Shown: one piece after another, positions 51,958 to 60,343 of the stretch
Layout: every line of letters begins with the position of its first letter
Numbering within the stretch: position 1 is the stretch's first letter
Source of the DNA: Sphingobacterium faecale
GTDB taxonomy: Bacteria; Bacteroidota; Bacteroidia; Sphingobacteriales; Sphingobacteriaceae
Direction of reading: 5' to 3'
NCBI RefSeq assembly: GCF_016746095.1
Contig: NZ_JAERTY010000010.1
Span: 62,001 to 126,000 of the forward strand
DNA length: 64,000 nucleotides
The notes under the pieces: model-generated
The model's database searches: none
The model's input: only the letters and a program-made list of their open reading frames with translations
Told to the model about the DNA's origin: nothing
Position numbers and translations under genes: made by a program

Positions 51958-53742
51958 TTAGAAGCAATATTTATTCTCTTCGATCAGCTTGCGTGCAATA
52001 CGCTGGCGAGCTTCCTTCACATTGAAAGGTTGTGCTTTTGTAAAACGTCGCAAACCAACCAACATCATATTCAACTCATCCCCTTCTCCAAAAGAGTAAA
52101 GCGCCTCTTTACCTGCAACATTTACTTTTTCTATAGCCGAATACAGGTATACACGAGCCATATCCGTTTGTAGACTTGTTGCCTCTTCACCCAATGTATA
52201 GTACAATTTTTCAGTTCTTAATAAGACAGACTCCGCTACATATACATAACCTATAATATCTGCTATATTCATCAGTATCTCCTGCTCTTTAGAAAGTGAC
52301 ATCATCAACTTCTGCACAGCCGCCCCTGCTACCATTAATCCCGCTTTCTTCAGATTAGCGATAATTTTCTTCTCCGCCGCAAAAGGCGCTGTATCCTCAT
52401 CTGCAAAATCAGGAATAGCCATCAATTCGCCCACGACAGCCTGAGCAGGCCCCATTAAATCCAGCTCTCCTTTCATGGCACGCTTTAACAACATATCGAC
52501 AACTAACAGGCGATTAACCTCATTCGTACCTTCAAAAATACGATTGATACGAGAATCCCGATACGCACGTTCCATAGGGGCCTCGGCCGAATACCCCATA
52601 CCACCGTAAATCTGCACGCCCTCATCGACAACATAATCCAGCATCTCTGAACACCACACTTTGATGATAGCACACTCTATCGCAAACTGTTCTACAGATT
52701 TTAATTTTGCTTTGGCCTCATCCATACCTCCAGCTATCAATGCTTCATAAGCATCATCAATATTCTGTCCAGCCCGATAAGCTGCCGATTCCGTTGCAAA
52801 CAAACGAATAGCAGATTCCGCCAGTTTGTAGCGGATTGCTCCAAACTTAGAGATAGGCAGATTGAATTGCACACGTTCATTCGCATAATTGACTGCTGTC
52901 GAAATTACAGCACGAGCAGAACCAATCGTAGCAGCCCCTAGCTTGATACGTCCAATATTCAATATATTCACGGCGATCTTGAATCCATTCTCGCGCTCCG
53001 AAAGCATATTTTCAACAGGCACAGCACAATCATTAAAGAAAATCTGCCGTGTAGAAGATCCTTTTATCCCTAATTTGTGTTCTTCAGGATTCATGGTAAT
53101 ACCACCAAAATCTTTCTCTACGATAAATGCCGTCAAGTTTTTGTCATCTCCAATTTTGGCAAACACAATATAGATATCTGCAAAACCTCCATTGGTAATC
53201 CACATCTTTTGACCATTGATCAAATAATGGGTGCCATCTGCATTTAATTTGGCAGAAGTACGTCCTGAATTGGCATCCGAACCTGAATTCGGTTCTGTCA
53301 AACAATAAGCAGCCTTCCACTCACCAGTCGCCAATTTCGGTATATATTTAGCCTTTTGTTCGGCATTTCCATAATATAAAATAGGCAATGTACCAATTCC
53401 CGTATGAGCAGATAACGCTACCGCGAAAGAAAAACCTCCACCTACCGCATCAGCGACCAGCATAGACGTGTTAAAGTCTTTACCAAAACCTCCGTATTCC
53501 TCAGGGATAGACACCCCCAGCATCCCCAATTCGCCAGCCTTATCCATCAATTGTTGCATCAGACCTTCTTCCTGAGCATCTATTCTATCGAGTTTATTCA
53601 AGACCTCGGTATCCAGGAAATCGAGACAGGTCTGACGAATCATCTTCGCTTCTTCATCAAATTCTTCTGGAATGAATACTTCGTTATAGGGTGTTTCCTT
53701 GATTACAAACTCTCCACCTTTGATTGCTATTTTATTTGTCAT
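51958..53742 (-). CDS. Acyl-CoA dehydrogenase, long C-terminal type
   Basis: A 594-aa flavoenzyme for the first step of fatty-acid beta-oxidation. The family blocks are YCLTEPNSGSDANSGRTSA (FAD and substrate site), MWITNGGFADIYIVFAKIG, QIYGGMGYSAEAPMERAYRD and SRINRIFEGTNEVNRLLV. The extra 190-residue C-terminal domain is typical of the FadE-type enzymes of Bacteroidota and Bacillus (also like human VLCAD). Last gene of the MarR-headed operon. Confidence 0.95.
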   Translation of the reverse strand: MTNKIAIKGGEFVIKETPYNEVFIPEEFDEEAKMIRQTCLDFLDTEVLNKLDRIDAQEEGLMQQLMDKAGELGMLGVSIPEEYGGFGKDFNTSMLVADAVGGGFSFAVALSAHTGIGTLPILYYGNAEQKAKYIPKLATGEWKAAYCLTEPNSGSDANSGRTSAKLNADGTHYLINGQKMWITNGGFADIYIVFAKIGDDKNLTAFIVEKDFGGITMNPEEHKLGIKGSSTRQIFFNDCAVPVENMLSERENGFKIAVNILNIGRIKLGAATIGSARAVISTAVNYANERVQFNLPISKFGAIRYKLAESAIRLFATESAAYRAGQNIDDAYEALIAGGMDEAKAKLKSVEQFAIECAIIKVWCSEMLDYVVDEGVQIYGGMGYSAEAPMERAYRDSRINRIFEGTNEVNRLLVVDMLLKRAMKGELDLMGPAQAVVGELMAIPDFADEDTAPFAAEKKIIANLKKAGLMVAGAAVQKLMMSLSKEQEILMNIADIIGYVYVAESVLLRTEKLYYTLGEEATSLQTDMARVYLYSAIEKVNVAGKEALYSFGEGDELNMMLVGLRRFTKAQPFNVKEARQRIARKLIEENKYCF

Positions 53743-53757
53743 TTTATGTAAGATTAA

Positions 53758-53861
53758 GGAGCAAAGAATAAAGACTCTTTTAGTTCTCTTTTACTTTGCT
53801 TCTATGGTTTTTAAAAATGTTGTTCTTTATTCCTTACTCTCTGTTCTTTTCTCTTTGCTCC
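53758..53861. repeat. Inverted GGAGCAAAGA repeat between thiolase and dehydrogenase genes
   Basis: GGAGCAAAGAATAAAGA (53758-53774) and TCTTTTCTCTTTGCTCC (53845-53861) are inverted with 15/17 matches around 70 bp. A third, weaker copy (TTTACTTTGCTTC, around 53790-53802) lies inside. On the coding strand the region is purine-rich. It fills the whole intercistronic gap and may form alternative stems that affect expression of the dehydrogenase. Confidence 0.8.
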
Positions 53862-55036
53862 TAGTCCATCATTTCAAATATCCCTGCAGCACCCTGACCG
53901 GTACCCACACACATCGTTACCATACCGTACTTTTTACCACGACGCTTCAACTCATTGAGAACCTGCACTGTCAGTTTTGCACCTGTACATCCTAACGGAT
54001 GCCCTAGCGCAATAGCACCACCATTTACATTGACCTTCTCTTCATCCAATCCCAGTGTCCGGATAACAGCCAACGACTGCGATGCAAATGCCTCGTTCAA
54101 CTCAATAAGATCAATGTCTTCTTTTTTCAACCCAGCCTGTGCTAATGCCTTTGGAATAGCCTCAATAGGACCTATTCCCATGATACGTGGAGGTACACCT
54201 GCTACAGCATAAGAAATCAACTTAGCAATTGGCTTCAAACCAAGTTCCTTCATTTTACGCTCAGACATTACCATCACAAAAGCCGCCCCATCGGATGTCT
54301 GTGAAGAGTTACCCGCTGTCACCATGCCATCTGCCGCAAACACCGGTCTCAATTTGCTCAACGCTTCTATTGTCGTATCTCCACGAGGTCCCTCATCCGT
54401 ATCAACGACATATTCACGTGTAGCCATCTTACCATCTTTAACATAGTTCTCTTTGATTGTAATCGGCACCACTCCGTCTTTAAGATGTCCATTTTTAATG
54501 GCTTCAATAGCTTTTTGGTGAGACTTCAAAGCAAATGCATCTTGATCAGCACGCGATACCTTATACTCCTGAGCCACGGCCTCTGCTGTCAGGCCCATGC
54601 CCCAATACCAGTCTGCATGGTCTTTTGCAACTTTCGGGTTAGGCACGATCTTCCAACCACCAAAGGGCATACCAGACATCACTTCAGCCCCTCCGGCAAT
54701 AATAATATCAGCCATTCCCGCTTTGATCCTAGATGTGGCGGTTGCAATCGTATCCAATCCAGAAGCACAATAACGGTTGACCGTTACCCCAGGCACCTTG
54801 TCCGTGTCCAATCCCATTAACGAGATAAAACGTCCCATGTTCATCCCTTGTTCTGCTTCTGGCATCGCATTCCCTACGATGACATCATCAATTTCTTCTT
54901 TATTTAAATGAGGAATCGAACCTACCAAGTGCTTGATAACCTCGGCGGCTAGATCATCTGCCCGCATAAAGCGAAAACCACCTCTAGGCGCTTTGCCTAC
55001 GGCTGTACGATATCCTGCTACAATGTATGCTTCCAT
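53861..55036 (-). CDS. fadA: Acetyl-CoA acyltransferase (thiolase)
   Basis: A 391-aa thiolase for the last step of beta-oxidation. Catalytic residues: Cys in VNRYCASGLDTIATA near residue 90, His in GGAIALGHPLGCTGAK near 350, Cys in MVTMCVGTGQGAAG near 380. It forms the trifunctional unit with the 3-hydroxyacyl-CoA dehydrogenase/enoyl-CoA hydratase upstream, as FadBA do. A four-helix-bundle remnant lies between the two genes. Confidence 0.96.
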   Translation of the reverse strand: MEAYIVAGYRTAVGKAPRGGFRFMRADDLAAEVIKHLVGSIPHLNKEEIDDVIVGNAMPEAEQGMNMGRFISLMGLDTDKVPGVTVNRYCASGLDTIATATSRIKAGMADIIIAGGAEVMSGMPFGGWKIVPNPKVAKDHADWYWGMGLTAEAVAQEYKVSRADQDAFALKSHQKAIEAIKNGHLKDGVVPITIKENYVKDGKMATREYVVDTDEGPRGDTTIEALSKLRPVFAADGMVTAGNSSQTSDGAAFVMVMSERKMKELGLKPIAKLISYAVAGVPPRIMGIGPIEAIPKALAQAGLKKEDIDLIELNEAFASQSLAVIRTLGLDEEKVNVNGGAIALGHPLGCTGAKLTVQVLNELKRRGKKYGMVTMCVGTGQGAAGIFEMMD

Positions 55037-55063
55037 ATTTTTTTAGTATTAAGTAGTTAGATA

Positions 55064-55249
55064 TTAGTATTGAGATTTCAGCTTCTGCTGAAAAACGTAA
55101 TTCATTTTCTGCAATTCCGCAATCTTATCTAACATCGCTTCTAAATTATCATCTAATAAATAACCTAAGTTTTTTGATAGGATTAACTGTATTTTGACCT
55201 CATATATAGACACATGCGCTATCGCTAGAAATTGTCTAAATACGAAGTA
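55064..55249 (-). pseudogene. Remnant of a four-helix-bundle (23S rRNA intervening-sequence type) protein gene
   Basis: On the minus strand a frame open for 61 codons reads FRQFLAIAHVSIYEVKIQL, ILSKNLGYLLDDNLEAML, DKIAELQKMNYVFQQKLKS and then stops. This is the C-terminal half of the TIGR02436-type four-helix-bundle family. No start codon or N-terminal half is present; the upstream end meets the stop of the 3-hydroxyacyl-CoA dehydrogenase gene, so the gene is truncated. The frame contains no other stop, so the loss may be recent, or the fragment may be read by an unusual start. Confidence 0.7.
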
Positions 55250-55264
55250 CTAAATACTTCTAAT

Positions 55265-57691
55265 CTAATTCCGCAACGCCTTTCCTTTCGTCAACATATG
55301 CTGAATCCGCTCTAAGGTCTTTCGTTCGGCACAGAGCTCCAAAAATGCTTTACGTTCCAAGTCCAACAAATACTGTTCAGATACTTCAGTAGGAGCTGAA
55401 AGATCACCTCCACACATCACCCATCCCAGCTTTTCCGATATTTTCTTGTCATGATCAGAAATATAATTGCCAGCTCTCATCGAAGAAGCACCAACATAGA
55501 CAATACCTAAGCCCTGATTGCCCAAAACTTTAATATCGTGGCGCGGTGCAGGCTGTACATAACCAGCATCTGCCAATTCGATAGCTTTCGCTTTGGCATC
55601 AGCTAATAATCGAGTCCGATTCATCGTAATGGCATACTTACCTTCTTGCAAATAACCAAGCTCATAAGCCTCCACAGCGGACGTAGAAACTTTTGCCTGC
55701 CCTATCGTCAGAAACTTATCTTTTAATGTATTTTGCGTAATCTGATCCTCTTTAAATTCGTCCGAAGCACGTAACGCAAACTCTTTAGAGCCACCTCCAC
55801 CGGGGATCACTCCAACACCAAACTCCACTAACCCCATATAGGTCTCCGCATGTAACTGTACAAAATCGGCATGCATAGAAAACTCACATCCACCACCCAG
55901 TGCCAATTGGAACGGTGCCACAACAACAGGGATAGCAGAGTAGCGTATACGCATAGATGTGTTTTGGAACATACGTACGGCCATATTTAACTCATCATAA
56001 TCCTGTTCTACAGCCATCATAAAAATCATTCCGATATTGGCTCCTGCCGAGAAGTTCTTTCCATCATTAGAAATCACCAGACCACGATAATCCTTCTCTG
56101 CAATATCTATCGCCTTATTGATACCCTGAATCACATCCCCCCCGACAGTATTCATCTTTGTATGGAACTCACAGTTGATAATACCATCGCCAAGATCTAT
56201 AATGGATACACCAGAGTTCTTCCAGATGGTCTTTGTCTCCCGGATATGATCCAGCACGATAAGATCCTCGGTCCCTGGTATCGCTTTATAAGACTTGGAA
56301 TTTATATCATAATACTGACGGACGCCATTTTCTATTTTATAGAAAGACTCACATCCCGCAGCTAGCATATCGTGTACCCACTGCGCTACTTCACCACGCT
56401 GCCCTGGAAGCCGCTTTTCTTCTTTTTTAATCTTCTCTAATGTCTCCCTTACGCCTAGAGCATCCCATACTTCGAACGGACCGATTTCCCAACCAAATCC
56501 AGCGCGCATCGCATCATCGATACGGAAAAAATCATCCGTAATCTCAGGCACTCTATTAGAAACATATTCAAACAAAGGATAATGCATAGCTCGGAACAAC
56601 TCTCCAGCCTTATCCGTTCCCTGCTCATATACCTTCATCCGCTTACGAATATCTTCGACCTGTTTGGTTGCTTCCAATGTAGCAGACTTCACCTTTGACT
56701 GAGAACCATATTCCAGCGTTTTAAGATTCAGAGATAATATTTCAGAGGTTCCATCTGCTCCTTTTACTTTTTCATAAAATCCTTTTTTCGTCTTTTCACC
56801 CAACCACTTATTAGACACCATCTGTGTAATGAAACCAGGCAAAGTAAACACGCCTTTAGCTTCGTCGTCAGGTGCATTCTGATCAAGACCGTTAGCCACA
56901 TTAACCAATGTGTCCAACCCGACGACATCAGCAGTACGGAAAGTTGCAGATTTAGGGTGCCCCATCGCTGGACCTGTATATTTATCCACTTCTTCTACAG
57001 TCAATCCCAATTGGTCCACAAGATGAGTCAACGCTAACATAGAGTAGACACCAATACGATTGCCTATAAATGCAGGCGTATCCTTACACAGCACGACGGT
57101 TTTACCCAACATTTTATCACCATAGTGCACTAGAAAGTCAACGACATCCCGCTTAGTATGAGGGGTGGGTATAATCTCCAAAAGCTGTAGATAGCGAGGT
57201 GGATTGAAGAAGTGCGTCCCACAAAAATGAGCAATAAAATCATCTGACCGGCCTTCTGTCATCAAATGAATGGGGATACCAGAAGTATTAGAAGTAATCA
57301 ATGTCCTTGGCTTACGGAACTGTTCGACCTTATCAAAAACGGACTTCTTAATATCCAATCGCTCGACCACAACTTCTATAATCCAGTCTACATCAGCAAT
57401 CTTGGACATATCATCTTCAAAATTTCCGGTACTTATCCGTTTAGCAAAAGACTTGCTAAACAAGGGCGCGGGATTGGACTTGATCGCCGTATCAAGTGAT
57501 ACGTTTACGATACGGTTACGTACCGCCGAATCCGTCAACTGAAGTCCTTTTGCTTCTTCTATAGAAATTAATTCTTTCGGTGGAATATCCAACAACAATA
57601 CTTCCACGCCTATATTGGCAAAATGACAGGCAATACGAGACCCCATCACTCCGGACCCCAATACGGCTACCTTTTTAATGTTTCTGTTCAT
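55265..57691 (-). CDS. fadB: 3-hydroxyacyl-CoA dehydrogenase / enoyl-CoA hydratase fusion
   Basis: An 808-aa bifunctional beta-oxidation enzyme. The ATG at 57691 (MNRNIKKVAVLGSGVMGSRI) matches the normal start; an ATG 12 bp upstream is less likely. Order: NAD-binding dehydrogenase domain (VLGSGVMGSRIACHFANIG, HFFNPPRYLQLLEI), its C-terminal helical domain, then a C-terminal hydratase domain (about 480-700: FSAGANIGMIFMMAV, LALGGGCEFSMHADFVQLHA, EFGVGVIPGGGGSKE). The dehydrogenase-first order is as in Bacteroidota and Bacillus FadN, opposite to E. coli FadB. MarR is immediately upstream. Confidence 0.95.
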   Translation of the reverse strand: MNRNIKKVAVLGSGVMGSRIACHFANIGVEVLLLDIPPKELISIEEAKGLQLTDSAVRNRIVNVSLDTAIKSNPAPLFSKSFAKRISTGNFEDDMSKIADVDWIIEVVVERLDIKKSVFDKVEQFRKPRTLITSNTSGIPIHLMTEGRSDDFIAHFCGTHFFNPPRYLQLLEIIPTPHTKRDVVDFLVHYGDKMLGKTVVLCKDTPAFIGNRIGVYSMLALTHLVDQLGLTVEEVDKYTGPAMGHPKSATFRTADVVGLDTLVNVANGLDQNAPDDEAKGVFTLPGFITQMVSNKWLGEKTKKGFYEKVKGADGTSEILSLNLKTLEYGSQSKVKSATLEATKQVEDIRKRMKVYEQGTDKAGELFRAMHYPLFEYVSNRVPEITDDFFRIDDAMRAGFGWEIGPFEVWDALGVRETLEKIKKEEKRLPGQRGEVAQWVHDMLAAGCESFYKIENGVRQYYDINSKSYKAIPGTEDLIVLDHIRETKTIWKNSGVSIIDLGDGIINCEFHTKMNTVGGDVIQGINKAIDIAEKDYRGLVISNDGKNFSAGANIGMIFMMAVEQDYDELNMAVRMFQNTSMRIRYSAIPVVVAPFQLALGGGCEFSMHADFVQLHAETYMGLVEFGVGVIPGGGGSKEFALRASDEFKEDQITQNTLKDKFLTIGQAKVSTSAVEAYELGYLQEGKYAITMNRTRLLADAKAKAIELADAGYVQPAPRHDIKVLGNQGLGIVYVGASSMRAGNYISDHDKKISEKLGWVMCGGDLSAPTEVSEQYLLDLERKAFLELCAERKTLERIQHMLTKGKALRN

Positions 57692-57781
57692 ATGTAAATA
57701 CATTTTTCCGTTTATAACTTTAAGCCACTCTACCTAGAAATGTCCCACATCTATCTTTGTAAAATCGCTTATCTCAACACC

Positions 57782-58237
57782 TTATTTCAGTTCCAACACA
57801 TTCATCGGTTCAGCCTCATAATCACCAGCTAGATCATTCACCTTAGCAAGCATCTTGATCAACTGTACCCGCTCCTTCTCCGTGAGCTGAGCCTCCAAGT
57901 ATTCATTGAAGCCACGTACAACACTCTTCGCTACCCTGCGCTTCTCTACACCAAGTGGGGTTAAGTAAACCTTTACAGACCGCTTATCTGTCGTACTTGT
58001 TTCCCTATAGATAAAACCAAGCGCCTCTAGGTTATTTAACACCCGAGACAGGGAAGTGGTTTTCACTCCTGTAGAATTTGCTATTTGAGAAACAGGAGTA
58101 CCATCTTTATGGATATTAATCAATATATATCCAGCAGCCTGCGTAAAACCATGTTGTGAAGCAATATTATTATATTTGTTCGCAACGGTCTGCCATGCAG
58201 CTTTTAAAAAATAATCAATTGTATTATCTTGGTTCAT
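57782..58237 (-). CDS. MarR family transcriptional regulator of the beta-oxidation operon
   Basis: A 151-aa winged-helix regulator: AAGYILINIHKDGTPVSQIA, TGVKTTSLSRVLNNLEALGF (recognition region) and YRETSTTDKRSVKVYLTPLG. It heads the operon with the fatty-acid genes (90-bp gap), suggesting a local repressor released by acyl-CoA. Its promoter and a palindromic operator are seen just upstream. Confidence 0.93.
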   Translation of the reverse strand: MNQDNTIDYFLKAAWQTVANKYNNIASQHGFTQAAGYILINIHKDGTPVSQIANSTGVKTTSLSRVLNNLEALGFIYRETSTTDKRSVKVYLTPLGVEKRRVAKSVVRGFNEYLEAQLTEKERVQLIKMLAKVNDLAGDYEAEPMNVLELK

Positions 58238-58267
58238 TGTTGATTTTTGTGACCTACCTGCATTTTA

Positions 58268-58281
58268 TTATGCAAGCATAA
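58268..58281. promoter_or_regulatory. Palindromic operator overlapping the MarR promoter start
   Basis: TTATGC-aa-GCATAA (58268-58281) lies directly after the -7 box on the minus strand and covers the predicted transcription start. The symmetry and position fit an autoregulatory MarR site. Confidence 0.6.
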
Positions 58282-58313
58282 CAAATCTAATAGTTTAACT
58301 TGTATATTCCAAA
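58282..58313 (-). promoter_or_regulatory. Promoter of the MarR-headed fatty-acid operon
   Basis: On the minus strand TTTG (58313-58310), 20 bp, then TAGATTTG (58289-58282) is an excellent match to the Bacteroidota -33/-7 consensus. The leader to the MarR ATG is about 40 nt. Confidence 0.75.
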
Positions 58314-58486
58314 TACTTATAAAAAAATATAACATCCGCACAAGGCAGTATAACAACCTGTCTTAAAACCTCTTATTCTTAACGAACCAAGCAAAAAAAG
58401 TATTTCCCAGAAGACAACACTTAATTAGATGCAGCCAATAGCCATCATTTATAATAGGGTATAAATGGAATCATAAAACTTTTATT

Positions 58487-58494
58487 TAGGTTTG
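58487..58494 (+). promoter_or_regulatory. -7 box for the 2OG-Fe dioxygenase gene
   Basis: TAGGTTTG matches TAnnTTTG, 22 bp before the ATG at 58517. No clear -33 TTTG. Confidence 0.5.
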
Positions 58495-58516
58495 TATCAG
58501 GTTTAAAAAAAATAAT

Positions 58517-59479
58517 ATGGCACTCGTAAACATTCCACGTCTAGACTTGCAGCACTATACCCTGGGCAATGTCGACCAACGCAAACAGTTTGTTCAGGAT
58601 ATTGGCAAAGCATTTAACGAAACAGGCTTCGTTACCATTGCAAATCATGGATTAAGTGAGGAATTAATATCCGAATTATATCAAACAGTAAAGGCATTCT
58701 TTGACCTTCCTCAGGAGACCAAGGACAAATATGAATTCCCAGAACTTGCCGGACAGCGAGGCTACACAACAAAAGGTAGAGAAAAAGCCAAGGATTCCAA
58801 AACGCCAGATCTAAAAGAGTTTTGGCAACGCGGACAGACTATTGTTGGAGAAGAGTATTCCAAAAAGGACTTTCCTGATAATCCACTCGTAGAAGAGCTG
58901 CCTAGATTTGAAACTGTTACTGCTGAGATCTACAAAAAACTAGAGAATGCCGGCCGTAATCTATTGAAAGCCATCGCAACTTATCTCGATCTTGACGAAG
59001 ATTATTTTGAAAAGCATGTTATCAATGGCAACTCTATACTGAGGGCAATCCACTACTTTCCCATCGAAAATCCGGAATCATTAGTACCCGATGCCGTACG
59101 TGCCGGTGCACATGAGGACATCAATCTTATCACTCTACTGATAGGAGCATCCGCAGATGGATTAGAAGTACTGACAAAAGATGGAGAATGGTTTCCAATA
59201 AAGGCCAAGGGAGAGGACATTGTAGTCAACGTGGGCGACATGCTACAGAGACTGACCAACAACAAGTTGAAATCCACAACCCACCGTGTCGTAAATCCCC
59301 CCTTAGAATTGATGAAGACGTCCCGTTATTCCGTACCTTTCTTTTTGCATCCTAAAGCTCAAATGAGCCTGGCATCCTTAGGTTCTTGTATAGACGAAGC
59401 CCATCCTAAAGTATATGAGGATTATACGGCCGGACAATACCTAGACGAACGTCTGCGCGAAATTGGTTTGAAGATGTAA
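58517..59479 (+). CDS. Isopenicillin-N-synthase-like 2-oxoglutarate/Fe(II) dioxygenase
   Basis: A 320-aa cytosolic oxygenase. The N-terminal non-haem dioxygenase domain is NIPRLDLQHYTLG and GFVTIANHGLSEELI; the catalytic core has the Fe ligands in GAHEDINLITLLIGASADGL (HxD) and the second His in STTHRVVNPPLELMKTSRYS, with the Arg for 2-oxoglutarate in the same block. The substrate is unknown; such single genes occur in many Bacteroidota. Monocistronic, with a strong terminator. Confidence 0.92.
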   Translation: MALVNIPRLDLQHYTLGNVDQRKQFVQDIGKAFNETGFVTIANHGLSEELISELYQTVKAFFDLPQETKDKYEFPELAGQRGYTTKGREKAKDSKTPDLKEFWQRGQTIVGEEYSKKDFPDNPLVEELPRFETVTAEIYKKLENAGRNLLKAIATYLDLDEDYFEKHVINGNSILRAIHYFPIENPESLVPDAVRAGAHEDINLITLLIGASADGLEVLTKDGEWFPIKAKGEDIVVNVGDMLQRLTNNKLKSTTHRVVNPPLELMKTSRYSVPFFLHPKAQMSLASLGSCIDEAHPKVYEDYTAGQYLDERLREIGLKM

Positions 59480-59491
59480 TCCCTATAAATA

Positions 59492-59527
59492 AAAAAGGTC
59501 TGTTGTTTTATTACAACAGACCTTTTT
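59492..59527. terminator. Bidirectional terminator
   Basis: AAAAAGGTCTGTTGT (59492-59506) pairs perfectly with ACAACAGACCTTTTT (59513-59527) between converging genes. Confidence 0.93.
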
Positions 59528-59546
59528 ATTTCAAGACAGCTATATT

Positions 59547-60317
59547 TTAAAACCTATAACCAAATCCAACATTAAGATATATATTGTGCATACTAAAATC
59601 AATAGATGAAAAATCTTTTTCAAAAATATTATTGAAACCGTAAGTAACATCACTTAATAGTTTAAAATGTTTGTTCATTTTCCACTCAGCGCCTAACTGC
59701 GTACCCCATTGAAACTTACGCACATTTTCAGAAAAATCATAAGCGGCCTGACTTCCATCTTCAAACGTGACTTTTGTCCCTGTTGGCGTATCCTGTCTCA
59801 AATACCCGTCAGACACGTATCCGTCAAATGTATTATCCAACAAAGATGAAAAATAGAGACCTCCATAAAGATTCCAATCGTCTGTCAATTTGTAAACAGC
59901 TAATACAGGAACAGTAAGGTAAGTATTACTGACATTCGTCTCCACACTACCTGTATAGTATCCCCTAACCTTTGAATTATCTTTGACAATTTCAGTAAGA
60001 TAATTCTTCACCTTTGCCTTTGTCTTCATGCCCTTTTCTTCAAACCGAAGCCCCACACGCACGCCCCACTTTTCGTCCACCCACTTCGTAGCATTAGCCT
60101 CCAATCCAAATTTAAAACCAGGATTAAAACTATCTATTTTACGGATTGTATTGGGGAAACCCAAAGGAGAACTACCTCCAATACTAAAATGAGCCTGCAC
60201 CCCATAATCCATATTCGTATTAAAAAAATTTGAATTTTTATCTTCTACACGTTCCTGTGCCTGTGCACTAGTAGCAATTGTCAAGAAAACTGTTACTATA
60301 TATAATATTCTATTCAT
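59547..60317 (-). CDS. Outer-membrane beta-barrel protein (PorT-like)
   Basis: A 256-aa protein with a signal peptide (ILYIVTVFLTIATSAQA). The mature part is a small barrel with alternating aromatic strands (GFKFGLEANATKWVDEKWGV, LYGGLYFSSLLDN, WGTQLGAEWKMNKHFKLL) ending in NVGFGYRF, with the C-terminal Phe signal of outer-membrane barrels. It lies 26 bp downstream of the PCMD lipoprotein gene and is probably co-transcribed, suggesting a surface pair. Confidence 0.85.
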   Translation of the reverse strand: MNRILYIVTVFLTIATSAQAQERVEDKNSNFFNTNMDYGVQAHFSIGGSSPLGFPNTIRKIDSFNPGFKFGLEANATKWVDEKWGVRVGLRFEEKGMKTKAKVKNYLTEIVKDNSKVRGYYTGSVETNVSNTYLTVPVLAVYKLTDDWNLYGGLYFSSLLDNTFDGYVSDGYLRQDTPTGTKVTFEDGSQAAYDFSENVRKFQWGTQLGAEWKMNKHFKLLSDVTYGFNNIFEKDFSSIDFSMHNIYLNVGFGYRF

Positions 60318-60343
60318 TGAGAATCCTTTTACTGCGTTTATGA

